From contig CALCEL010000072.1 in the NCBI GenBank assembly GCA_937900485.1, positions 1 to 13,401 of the forward strand: a DNA stretch of 13,401 nucleotides, written 5' to 3'. The stretch is from an uncultured Prevotellaceae bacterium (GTDB lineage Bacteria > Bacteroidota > Bacteroidia > Bacteroidales > Bacteroidaceae). A model generated the notes under the pieces. It had not been told where the DNA came from, searched no databases, and saw only the letters and a list, made by a program, of their open reading frames with translations. The position numbers and the translations under genes were made by a program. Position 1 is the first letter of the stretch, and each line of letters opens with the position of its first letter. Shown in pieces: positions 1 through 7,039 of the stretch.

Positions 1-299
1 TTACCCTTCCTACCGACCCAGTTAAGGAAGGTTACACATTCACAGGCTGGAGCGGCTACGAGACCGGTGCGACAGTTCCTGCCAATGACGTGACTTACAC
101 CGCCACATGGTCAGTTAACCAGTATACAGTGACGTTCGTTATCGACGATGACAACAAGGTTGACGTCACTCTTGACTACGGCGCAGAGATTACCCTTCCT
201 ACCGACCCAGTTAAGGAAGGTTACACATTCACAGGCTGGAGCGGTTACGAGACCGGTGCAACAGTTCCTGCAAACGATGTGACTTACACCGCCATATGG
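1..299 (+). repeat. 189-bp tandem coding repeat
   Basis: Bases 1-110 and 190-299 are the same sequence offset by 189 bp (63 codons), with only six differences by eye. Five of these are third-position and silent; one changes Thr to Ile next to the final Trp. The array continues upstream beyond the window edge. Confidence 0.9.
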
Positions 300-443
300 G
301 AAGAGGACGTACCAGATGCTGTGGATGCCATTGAGAATGTGACTAAGGATTGTGTTATTTACACGCTTCAGGGAATAAGAGTGACTGAAATGAAGAAGAA
401 TGAGGTGTACATAATCAATGGCGTGAAGAGAATAATCAGGTAA
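1..443 (+). CDS. C-terminal part of InlB B-repeat (Listeria-Bacteroides repeat) surface protein, 5' end outside window
   Basis: The frame is open from base 3 to the TAA at 441-443, so the gene starts upstream of the window; the internal ATG at 90 is not a real start. The visible 146 residues hold one partial and one full copy of a 63-residue repeat with the hallmarks of the Listeria-Bacteroides repeat (Flg_new / InlB B-repeat): a YTVTF strand, then GYTFTGWSG, then DVTYTA-W. After an acidic linker (EEDVPDAVDA) comes a short C-terminal segment, IYTLQGIRV...VYIINGVKR, resembling the IYxLxGxRV...GxYIVNGKK ending common on exported Bacteroidales proteins and related in style to type IX secretion C-terminal domains. 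Family knowledge suggests an extracellular adhesive or structural protein; the target is unknown. Two terminators follow directly. Confident on the family, not on function. Confidence 0.85.
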   Translation, partial: TLPTDPVKEGYTFTGWSGYETGATVPANDVTYTATWSVNQYTVTFVIDDDNKVDVTLDYGAEITLPTDPVKEGYTFTGWSGYETGATVPANDVTYTAIWEEDVPDAVDAIENVTKDCVIYTLQGIRVTEMKKNEVYIINGVKRIIR

Positions 444-450
444 ATGCGTG

Positions 451-481
451 GATTATCATCATGCGTGATAATCATTTTTTT
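451..481 (+). terminator. Intrinsic terminator 1 after the surface protein gene
   Basis: A perfect 8-bp stem, GATTATCA (451-458) and TGATAATC (466-473), encloses a 7-nt loop and is followed by A then seven T. It starts 8 nt after the stop codon. The stem is AT-rich, so this terminator may be leaky. Confidence 0.8.
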
Positions 482-497
482 CTCACTTTATATCAGA

Positions 498-531
498 GGG
501 GGATGTCTGAATTTGACATCCCCCATTTTTT
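498..531 (+). terminator. Intrinsic terminator 2, GC-rich, in tandem
   Basis: A perfect 10-bp stem, GGGGGATGTC (498-507) and GACATCCCCC (515-524), with a 7-nt loop is followed by A and six T. It lies 17 nt after the first terminator and is much stronger in predicted stem stability. No T-run follows it on the minus strand, so it reads as a one-way terminator. Confidence 0.88.
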
Positions 532-701
532 GCTTATAGGATTCTCCTTAATGTTTCATGCTTTTTTTTATGACTGACGGAGCCACGTGGCTACCGTGCC
601 TCAGGCATGAGAGAGCGTGGCATGTGGGTGACACAAAAATATTAATGGTCAGCATTTGTCTTTTGCGAACGGCAATAAATTCATTAAATCGGGTTTGTGA
701 T
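532..701 (+). other. Non-coding stretch with a GC-rich, palindrome-bearing island
   Basis: No convincing gene is present. A small open frame at 558-755 has no recognisable protein character and runs through the promoter of the next gene. Within otherwise AT-rich DNA, about 571-635 is GC-rich and holds the 12-bp palindrome AGCCACGTGGCT (581-592), which flanking CGG and CCG can extend as a hairpin. TGCC-TCA-GGCA (598-608) and TGTG-GGTGA-CACA (623-635) could form further small hairpins, and CTGAC (574-578) could pair with GTCAG (648-652). The short stems could be chance. Confidence 0.4.
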
Positions 702-732
702 TTTGTCTGTTACGTTTTTATGTGTACTTTTG
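702..732 (+). promoter_or_regulatory. Bacteroidota-type promoter for the U32 gene
   Basis: TTTG at 702-705 and TACTTTTG at 725-732 match the Bacteroidota sigma-ABfr boxes (TTTG around -33 and TAnnTTTG around -7), with 19 nt between them. The expected transcript start is near 739-740, about 12 nt before the ATG at 752. This makes the upstream GTG at 722 untenable as a start. Confidence 0.7.
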
Positions 733-751
733 CATGTCCAACAAACAACTT

Positions 752-2038
752 ATGAAACGAGAAGATTTTGAGATTATGGCGCCGGTCGGCTCACGTGAGA
801 GTCTGGCTGCCGCGATTCACGCTGGTGCTAATTCCGTCTACTTCGGTATTGGTAAACTCAACATGCGCTCTCACAGCGCCAATGCGTTTACCATAGACGA
901 CTTGAAGGATATCGCCAGGATTTGTCATGAACATGGACTGAAGTCATATCTGACTGTCAATACTATTATATATGGTGAGGACCTCGTCACAATGCGAGAG
1001 GTTATTGACGCAGCAAAAGAGGCGAAGATCAGTGCGGTGATAGCGAGTGACGTGGCTGTCATGACTTATTGCGCTCAGGTGGGACAAGAGGTGCATCTGA
1101 GCACTCAGCTCAACATCTCGAATGTTGAGGCGTTGAAGTTCTATGCCCAGTTCGCTGACGTCGTGGTATTGGCTCGTGAGTTGAACATGTGGCAGGTGCG
1201 CGATATATATGAACAGATTGTGAAACAGAATATCTGTGGTCCGAACGGTCAGCTCATACGTATCGAGATGTTTTGCCATGGTGCGTTGTGTATGGCTATA
1301 TCAGGTAAGTGCTACCTGAGCCTTCAGAACGCGGGACGCTCTGCCAACAGAGGAGAGTGCGTGCAGATATGTCGCAGGTCGTATGACGTGCGTGACCGTG
1401 AGACTGGCACAGAGTTGCTTGTGGACAATAAGTACATAATGTCGCCGAAGGACTTGAAGACGGTGCGTTTTATCGATGTGATGATGAATGCGGGTGTCAG
1501 AGTGCTGAAGATTGAGGGACGAGCACGAGGACCGGAGTATGTCAAGGTCGTCGTCGAGGCTTATGACCAGGCCATCAACGCCGTTTTGCATGACATGGAC
1601 AAGCCAGGCGAGCCGAAGCAGTTCACTGATGACGCCAAGGATGCGTGGGATAAGAGTCTAAGCACGGTGTTCAACCGTGGCTTCTGGGATGGCTACTATC
1701 AGGGACAGAAGCTCGGTGAGTGGTGTGACGTGTATGGCTCGAAGGCTACGGAGAAAAAAGTGTATTGTGGAAGATGTACTAAGTACTTCGCAAAGATTGG
1801 CGTGGCGGAGTTCCTCGTGGAGAACTGCGGAATATCCGACACGGACAAGATGTTGGTGACAGGACCGACGACGGGAGCTCTGATTCAGAATGTGGGAGAG
1901 ATACGACTCGACTACGACGTGGTGTCGGAGGCTGCTAAAGGTGATACGATTAGTATCAAGGTTAATGAGCGAGTGCGACTCAATGACCGTTTGTATGTTC
2001 TCGTCAATGATGAGAGCATGCGTCTGACACAGATGTGA
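752..2038 (+). CDS. U32 family protein, TrhP/YegQ-like (tRNA hydroxylation)
   Basis: A 428-residue protein whose N-terminal half is a U32 TIM-barrel-like domain (FEIMAPVGS near residues 5-13, then AGANSVYFGIG). The family signature E-x-F-C-H-G-x-L-C-x(4)-G-K-C-x-L-S is at residues 172-190. Cys180, Cys187, Cys203 and Cys207 are spaced as in the cysteines reported to bind an Fe-S cluster in related U32 proteins. RSANRGEC and VLKIEGR are also typical. A C-terminal beta-rich domain starts near residue 345. Although named peptidases, close relatives (E. coli YegQ/TrhP, B. subtilis YrrN/YrrO) make 5-hydroxyuridine at tRNA position 34 using prephenate-derived chemistry; RlhA modifies 23S rRNA. The length (YegQ is about 450) fits TrhP better than the longer RlhA. 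The start is placed at 752 because the promoter -7 box overlaps earlier possible starts. It ends in tandem stops, TGA then TAA. A cytoplasmic RNA-modifying role is inferred. Confidence 0.85.
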   Translation: MKREDFEIMAPVGSRESLAAAIHAGANSVYFGIGKLNMRSHSANAFTIDDLKDIARICHEHGLKSYLTVNTIIYGEDLVTMREVIDAAKEAKISAVIASDVAVMTYCAQVGQEVHLSTQLNISNVEALKFYAQFADVVVLARELNMWQVRDIYEQIVKQNICGPNGQLIRIEMFCHGALCMAISGKCYLSLQNAGRSANRGECVQICRRSYDVRDRETGTELLVDNKYIMSPKDLKTVRFIDVMMNAGVRVLKIEGRARGPEYVKVVVEAYDQAINAVLHDMDKPGEPKQFTDDAKDAWDKSLSTVFNRGFWDGYYQGQKLGEWCDVYGSKATEKKVYCGRCTKYFAKIGVAEFLVENCGISDTDKMLVTGPTTGALIQNVGEIRLDYDVVSEAAKGDTISIKVNERVRLNDRLYVLVNDESMRLTQM

Positions 2039-2056
2039 TAAATAGATACATTATAT

Positions 2057-2105
2057 GTCCCGGTTTTACGTTTAGGCTCTTCCTGTCTGAACCGGAAACC
2101 GGGAC
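2057..2105 (+). repeat. Intergenic inverted repeat with two mutually exclusive pairings
   Basis: GTCCCGGTTT (2057-2066) is a perfect reverse complement of AAACCGGGAC (2096-2105). The left arm's CCGGTT (2060-2065) can instead pair with AACCGG (2090-2095), which lies directly before the right arm. No T-run follows, so this is not a standard intrinsic terminator. It fills most of the gap between the U32 and macroglobulin-like genes. Confidence 0.7.
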
Positions 2106-2135
2106 GAATCTTTAATCTAAACTACGTACTTTACC

Positions 2136-4952
2136 ATGAGAAAAATATTAGCTAAGCTAATTGTGCTATGTGTATGTCTGTGCGCCACAACAGCTAAGGC
2201 GAGGACAAATGATGAGATGACGGACGTGTTGACGTATATGAAAAGAGCGATGATGTTCAACAAGTCGTTACCTCAGGAGAAAGTTTACCTTCACTTCGAC
2301 AATACCGGTTATTTCAAGGGAGAGACAATATGGTTCAAGGCGTATGTCGTCAGGGCTGACAATTCCTTGCCTACAGACCTCAGCCGTATAGTATATGTCG
2401 AGCTGGTCGACCCGACAGGTGACGTGGTGGAGACCAGGAAACTGCCAGTCATCGATGGTGTGGCTAATGGTGATATCAAGTTGGAGGGATTGTTGGGGTC
2501 TGGTTTCTATGAGGTCAGAGCCTATACTCGTTATATGACTAACTGGGGCAACGGAGGCGTCTTCTCAAGGGTGTTTCCTATTTTCGAGGCCCCGAAGACA
2601 GACGGCGACTACTCTAACATGACGATGAGAAAAGAGAATTACAACCGTCGACTGCCTAACATTCGCTCGAATGACGTGAATGAGGGTACGGTGCAGAAGG
2701 ATAGAAAGCTGTGCGTTCATTTCTATCCAGAGGGCGGCAAGCTCGTGGATGGACTGACCTCACGTGTGGCTTTCCTCGTCACCGACAAGGCTGGCAAGCA
2801 TGAGAGTTACGGCGGCGCCTTGCTCGACGAGAATAAGGAGTTCGTGGCAGCAGCGAACACTCAGCATGACGGAATGGGAGTGTTTGAGCTTACTCCTGAC
2901 TCTAAATCGAAATATTTACGTGTTCAGGACACCAACGGCAAGCAGCATGACTTCTTGTTGCCTCAGGCGGAGAAGGAAGGTGTGGTGATAAATGTCGACA
3001 TGATGAGAGACGATGAGGTGTCTGTCGTGGTGAGGACATCACAGGCTCTCAGCGGACGTCTGCTCGGCTACACGTTGATGCATAATGGTAGGATTATCAA
3101 TGCGGACACAGTCACGTGCTCGCAGGCCGTGCGCATACCATATGATAGGGCTGCGCTGCCCGGCGGAGTGAGCCAGATAACATTCTTCACGTCTGATGGT
3201 CGTGTGCAGGCGGAGCGACAGTTTTTCATCTGCCCGAAGAGTAGTGTGGCTGACACGGTCAGAGTGACTACGCCCCAGGCTTATCCCAAGCCTTGTAAGA
3301 AGGTGATACTCGACATTGCGGCGCGTCCAAACTCCAGCCTGTCCATGTCTGTCATGGACAGGGCTACGATGGTGAACGGAAAAGAGGGCAATGCACTGAC
3401 ATGGATGTTGCTGACAAGTGACGTGAAAGGTTACATCGCTAACCCTGACTATTATTTTGAGTCTGACGATAAGGCGCACAGGATGGCGGCCGATTTGCTC
3501 ATGATGGTGCAGGGATGGCGACGTTATGACTGGGCCCTGATGGCTGATGCGGTTGACGTCAACGCCGGTTATTCGCTTTTCGACACCCTGACAGCTAAGT
3601 TCAAAGAACCGCTTGAGGATAAGTTGTATATCTTCGGCACGCTCAAACCGAAAAAGAAGAAGAACACGGTGGAGAATGTGTGGTTGGAGGCTGTCTTATA
3701 CAATAAGTCGGGACAGTCGCTTAAGGGTACGGCGAAAACTGACTCTCTTGGGTCTTACGCTTTCGGACTGCCTGATGTCAACGGCGACTGGGTCTTGTCG
3801 ATTAACACTGGTAAGGAGGACAAAGAAGGATATTGGAAGGATTTGGATTATTATGTTGGTATAAACAGACACTTCTCCCCGAAGAGGCGACTGTTGGCGG
3901 CAGGTGAGATGGAACCTCTTGAGCTGGTGCCCGCCAATCTCTTCGCTGACAAGGCGTCGAGGGACGCTGCCGTCAGAGATCAGGTGTATGTGCCTATACA
4001 GAAACGTGACCATGTGTTGCCTACCATCGTGGTGAAGTCAAAGAGACATTTCACTGAGGGTGCGGGAGCTGCTTGGAGGTCGGAGGAACGCGCCAAGTAC
4101 TACGCTACTATGTATTACAACGCAGACATGGACGCCGACAGATTCCAGGATCTGGGCATGGAAGTTCCTACGGTTATTTCATGGCTGCACATGAGAAACC
4201 CGTTCTTTGACGGTGGTGACAAGGACTTCTCATTGACGGAGAGTGGAGCCACCGAGGCGGTCGACGCTTCTTACGCCATGGACAGAACTGTGTCTTTAGG
4301 TGAGCTGGCTGGAGACATGGCGAATGAGAATGACGCCATACAGGCCTCACAGATGACCAGCGGAGACGACAAAGGGTTTGACGACACTGAGTTCACTGAG
4401 CAGTTCTCGTCAACGGATAAGCAGCATCGTGTCTTTACGGATGGTCTCGGGTACAAAAACAGACCGATAGTCTGGATTCTCAATAACACTTATGCGGCAA
4501 TAACCAATCTTGGTGTCAGCTCATCTTTCTCAACCTTTGAGGTACTGGAGCGTTGCATCGAGGACATGCCGTTGTTCATTGATGAGATTAAGTCGGCTTA
4601 TGTCTCTGAGGAGCCGGGCGCATATTCTCCGTACCTCATTTGCCCGGACCTGAGAGGAAAGAATCCTGTCACTGTGTTCCTGTACACTCACACCACACTG
4701 CAATATAAGCCGAAGGGAATAAGGAAGACCTACTTCAGCGGGTACAACAAGACCAGTACGTTTGAGATGGACGACTACAGTGCCTTGCCTGCAATGGACG
4801 ATTTTAGGCGTACGTTATATTGGGAGCCGAATGTGAAGACTGACTCAGAAGGTAAGGCGAGAGTCGAGTTCTGGAATAACAGCTCCTGTCACGAGATGTA
4901 TATCAGTGTTGAGGGTATGGACCCTAAAGGACATTTTATGGTCAATGAGTGA
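2136..4952 (+). CDS. Large exported macroglobulin-like (MG2) protein with a plug-like remnant
   Basis: A 938-residue protein with a Sec signal peptide (MRK..., hydrophobic core LIVLCVCLCA, likely cut after AKA near residue 22) and no lipobox Cys. Residues 46-72 (PQEKVYLHFD...GETIWFKAYVV) are the MG2-type domain of a Bacteroidota family related to alpha-2-macroglobulins. The family's GWRRY motif is at 460-464. Residues of about 490-570 look like a carboxypeptidase-regulatory-like beta domain. From about 628 (LPTIVVKSKR) to 870 the sequence resembles a degenerate TonB-receptor plug region, but no 22-strand barrel follows. The C-terminus (YWEPNVKTDSEGKARVEFW from residue 895) is another macroglobulin-style beta domain. 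No thioester CGEQ motif is seen. It is probably periplasmic or attached to the outer membrane; function is unknown. The gene lies 97 bp after the U32 gene and may be co-transcribed with it. Confidence 0.8.
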   Translation: MRKILAKLIVLCVCLCATTAKARTNDEMTDVLTYMKRAMMFNKSLPQEKVYLHFDNTGYFKGETIWFKAYVVRADNSLPTDLSRIVYVELVDPTGDVVETRKLPVIDGVANGDIKLEGLLGSGFYEVRAYTRYMTNWGNGGVFSRVFPIFEAPKTDGDYSNMTMRKENYNRRLPNIRSNDVNEGTVQKDRKLCVHFYPEGGKLVDGLTSRVAFLVTDKAGKHESYGGALLDENKEFVAAANTQHDGMGVFELTPDSKSKYLRVQDTNGKQHDFLLPQAEKEGVVINVDMMRDDEVSVVVRTSQALSGRLLGYTLMHNGRIINADTVTCSQAVRIPYDRAALPGGVSQITFFTSDGRVQAERQFFICPKSSVADTVRVTTPQAYPKPCKKVILDIAARPNSSLSMSVMDRATMVNGKEGNALTWMLLTSDVKGYIANPDYYFESDDKAHRMAADLLMMVQGWRRYDWALMADAVDVNAGYSLFDTLTAKFKEPLEDKLYIFGTLKPKKKKNTVENVWLEAVLYNKSGQSLKGTAKTDSLGSYAFGLPDVNGDWVLSINTGKEDKEGYWKDLDYYVGINRHFSPKRRLLAAGEMEPLELVPANLFADKASRDAAVRDQVYVPIQKRDHVLPTIVVKSKRHFTEGAGAAWRSEERAKYYATMYYNADMDADRFQDLGMEVPTVISWLHMRNPFFDGGDKDFSLTESGATEAVDASYAMDRTVSLGELAGDMANENDAIQASQMTSGDDKGFDDTEFTEQFSSTDKQHRVFTDGLGYKNRPIVWILNNTYAAITNLGVSSSFSTFEVLERCIEDMPLFIDEIKSAYVSEEPGAYSPYLICPDLRGKNPVTVFLYTHTTLQYKPKGIRKTYFSGYNKTSTFEMDDYSALPAMDDFRRTLYWEPNVKTDSEGKARVEFWNNSSCHEMYISVEGMDPKGHFMVNE

Positions 4953-4997
4953 CGGATTGCCAATAAGCATGTGCGTTGCTCTTCTTTGGGGACCATG

Positions 4998-5369
4998 TCA
5001 TTTCATGAACACGAAAAACACCGCTAAGATGAGGCAGCAGAAAGCCGCAAGGTGATTCCAGTGCAGTGCCTCACCGCGAAAGAACACTGTGGTGAAGACC
5101 GTGAAGATAATCAGGGAGAGAACCTCCTGGATCACCTTGAGTTGCATGAGTGAAAACTCACCGCCATTTCCGCGGAATCCTATCCTGTTCGCCGGAACCT
5201 GACACGAGTATTCTGCCAGGGCAAGACCCCAGGATAAAAGGATGACAACGTAGAGAGGAGTGTTCTCAGGAAGGATTTTCATCTCTTGCAGTTTGAGATG
5301 TCCGTACCATGCGAACGTCATGAAGATATTGGAAATGACGAGTAGTCCAATGGTGATAAGATAGTTCAT
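4998..5369 (-). CDS. DMT-superfamily DUF486 small membrane protein
   Basis: A 123-residue hydrophobic protein with four predicted membrane helices, near residues 2-21, 38-57, 80-98 and 103-122. The segment between helices 2 and 3 (EYSCQVPANRIGFRGNGG, then LMQLKVIQEV) is the recognisable core of the DUF486 family, classed with the drug/metabolite transporter superfamily and close in size to small multidrug resistance subunits. Transport activity and substrate are not established for this family, so function is open; an inner-membrane dimer is a reasonable inference. It converges on the macroglobulin-like gene (45 bp gap with no clear terminator; AGCA-TGTGCGT-TGCT near 4966-4980 is only a 4-bp stem) and diverges from the phosphatase gene. 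Confidence 0.85.
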   Translation of the reverse strand: MNYLITIGLLVISNIFMTFAWYGHLKLQEMKILPENTPLYVVILLSWGLALAEYSCQVPANRIGFRGNGGEFSLMQLKVIQEVLSLIIFTVFTTVFFRGEALHWNHLAAFCCLILAVFFVFMK

Positions 5370-5394
5370 AAATTAAAGCTGTGTTATTTTTGTG

Positions 5395-5402
5395 CAAAAG
5401 TA
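5395..5402 (-). promoter_or_regulatory. Candidate -7 box for the DUF486 gene
   Basis: On the minus strand this reads TACTTTTG, an exact TAnnTTTG match identical to the box before the U32 gene, 25 nt upstream of the ATG at 5369. No clear TTTG is seen at the -33 distance, so support is partial. Confidence 0.5.
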
Positions 5403-5425
5403 AGGAAATATTTAAGAATAATATT

Positions 5426-5433
5426 TATCTTTG
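5426..5433 (+). promoter_or_regulatory. Candidate -7 box for the histidine phosphatase gene
   Basis: TATCTTTG matches TAnnTTTG exactly, 48 nt upstream of the ATG at 5482; transcription would start near 5440. No TTTG lies at the expected -33 position. A weak hairpin (GTGT-GACT-ACAC, flanked by GTCGG and CCGGAC, about 5443-5466) would sit near the 5' end of the message. Confidence 0.5.
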
Positions 5434-5481
5434 TGCAGATTTGTCGGTGTGACTACACGTGCCGGACAATATAAATGAAAT

Positions 5482-6774
5482 ATGGAAATAAATAAAAGTC
5501 TTGTCAAGACCGCTTTCTTCTTGTCGCTCTTGGCTTCACCGTTAATATTGAGTGCGCAGACAGCTCGTGATGAGATACACGAGAATATTCTCCGTTCCGC
5601 AAGTAATCACATGGCGTACGTGGCTCCGACCGAGCCTCTCACTGCTGCGCCTAAGGGTTACGAGCCGTTCTATATCAGCCACTATGGTCGTCATGGTTCT
5701 CGTTGGCTATTGGGCGACGGAGACTACTCTAGAATTATAAGTACCTTAAGGAAGGCTGCTTCTCAGGACAAGCTGACGGAGACGGGAAAGCGTTTCCTGC
5801 TTGACATGGAGCGTTTCTATCCTTGCACGATAAATCGTCTTGGTGACCTCACGTCAGTCGGAGAGCGTCAGCATCATGGTATCGGCAAGCGAATGACGGA
5901 ACATTTCCCTGAGGTTTTCAAGGACGACGCTCAGGTTGACGCTCGCAGCACCGTCGTCATACGCTGTATCTTGTCTATGGAGGCTGAGTGCGAAGAGATT
6001 ATGGCATTCAACGGTAAGGTGAAAATGCACAATGATGTCAGTGAGGCTTTCCAGTATTACCTGAATCAGAACTGGGACGGCAAGGTTCGTGATGCGTCAA
6101 AGGGACGTTATGATATCATCGACAGATACAAGAACAAATATACTCACCCGGATAGGCTGATGTCGACGCTGTTCTCTGATCCTCAGTATGTCAAGGACAG
6201 TATCAACGCTTCCTCACTCATGCGTTCCATCTTCTATGTGACCACGAATATGCAGAGTCACGACACGGATATCGACTTCTATCCTCTGTTCACCGAGGAA
6301 GAGTGTTATGACATGTGGAAATACAGGAACATCGAGTGGTATCTGGGCTACGGACCGGCGCCTCAGACAAAGAGCGTGATGCCTTTCAGCCAGCGTAATC
6401 TCCTCCGTAACATTATACACACGGCGGATACGGTGGTCGGCAATCGTAAGTTCAACGGGGCGACGTTGCGTTTCGGACATGAGGTGTGTGTGATGCCGTT
6501 GGCTTGTCTGTTGGAGCTCGACTCGTGTGGCAGAGCAGTCAGTGACCTCGACCATCTCGAGGATTACTGGGTCAACTACAGGATTTATCCTATGGCGGCT
6601 AACGTCCAGTTGGTGTTCTATCGTCCGAAGAAGGGAAATGGTGACATACTGGTCAAGGCGTTGCTTAATGAGAAGGAGGCCACTATGCCTGTGAAGACGG
6701 ATATGTATCCGTATTACAAGTGGTCGGATTTGCGTGACTATTATACTAAGAAGCTCGATGATTTCGAGAAGTAG
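5482..6774 (+). CDS. Exported histidine acid phosphatase (histidine-type phosphatase)
   Basis: A 430-residue protein with a signal peptide (lysine-bearing start, hydrophobic FFLSLLASPLILSA, probable cleavage before Q26). The catalytic RHGxR motif is at residues 70-74 (SHYGRHGSRW), with His71 as the expected phospho-acceptor. The second motif, usually HD or HAE, appears as GHE with His333-Glu334 (LRFGHEVCVMPLACLL). This places it in branch 2 of the histidine phosphatase superfamily, which includes acid phosphatases, glucose-1-phosphatases and the MINPP-type phytases of Bacteroides. The third position of the usual RHGxRxP motif region is altered: W75-L76 stands where Pro is common, so the exact substrate is uncertain. 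It probably acts in the periplasm, releasing phosphate from organic esters. It is a single-gene unit with its own -7 box and terminator. Confidence 0.88.
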   Translation: MEINKSLVKTAFFLSLLASPLILSAQTARDEIHENILRSASNHMAYVAPTEPLTAAPKGYEPFYISHYGRHGSRWLLGDGDYSRIISTLRKAASQDKLTETGKRFLLDMERFYPCTINRLGDLTSVGERQHHGIGKRMTEHFPEVFKDDAQVDARSTVVIRCILSMEAECEEIMAFNGKVKMHNDVSEAFQYYLNQNWDGKVRDASKGRYDIIDRYKNKYTHPDRLMSTLFSDPQYVKDSINASSLMRSIFYVTTNMQSHDTDIDFYPLFTEEECYDMWKYRNIEWYLGYGPAPQTKSVMPFSQRNLLRNIIHTADTVVGNRKFNGATLRFGHEVCVMPLACLLELDSCGRAVSDLDHLEDYWVNYRIYPMAANVQLVFYRPKKGNGDILVKALLNEKEATMPVKTDMYPYYKWSDLRDYYTKKLDDFEK

Positions 6775-6783
6775 ATATTATAA

Positions 6784-6830
6784 TAATGTGGTATTGTAGC
6801 GTATGCTATATGCCACATTATTTGTTTTTT
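6784..6830 (+). terminator. Intrinsic terminator after the phosphatase gene
   Basis: TAATGTGG (6784-6791) pairs perfectly with CCACATTA (6813-6820). Inside it, TGTAGC and GCTATA form a second stem around a GTAT loop, giving a long interrupted hairpin. TTTGTTTTTT follows at 6821-6830. It begins 9 nt after the TAG stop. Confidence 0.85.
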
Positions 6831-7000
6831 AACGTTGACATTTTGTTTTTCCACGACTCCTGAGACTGTTTCGTGTGACTGGAACGTGTGCTCATAAGTG
6901 TTTTGTCCTGAGTCGTTGTCCGTACGACTTGTCTGTCGATTATGTGGTCGGTGTATAAGTGTTTTAGAGTGTTTTTGTATTATTTTTTTCATTGATATGG
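6831..7000 (+). other. Intergenic stretch between phosphatase terminator and PurF-like leader
   Basis: No gene is supported. The sequence is GT-rich on the plus strand. The 11-mer ATAAGTGTTTT occurs twice (6894-6904 and 6955-6965), and ACGACTC (6853-6859) is the reverse complement of GAGTCGT (6910-6916). I could not find an exact TTTG / TAnnTTTG promoter pair for the downstream gene here. Confidence 0.4.
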
Positions 7001-7022
7001 GAACTTTAAAAGTTCTTTTTTT
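7001..7022 (+). terminator. Terminator-like hairpin in the leader of the PurF-like gene
   Basis: GAACTT (7001-7006), TAA loop, AAGTTC (7010-7015) is followed at once by seven T (7016-7022). It ends 17 nt before the ATG at 7040 and is separate from the phosphatase terminator about 170 nt upstream. The 6-bp AT-rich stem is weak. It could be an attenuator, the end of a small intergenic transcript, or a chance structure. Confidence 0.45.
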
Positions 7023-7039
7023 AAGTAAGAAGTAAGTTT

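Noticed and set aside
558..755. 65-residue open frame upstream of the U32 gene
   Set aside because: It crosses the promoter boxes, overlaps the U32 start, and has no recognisable protein features.
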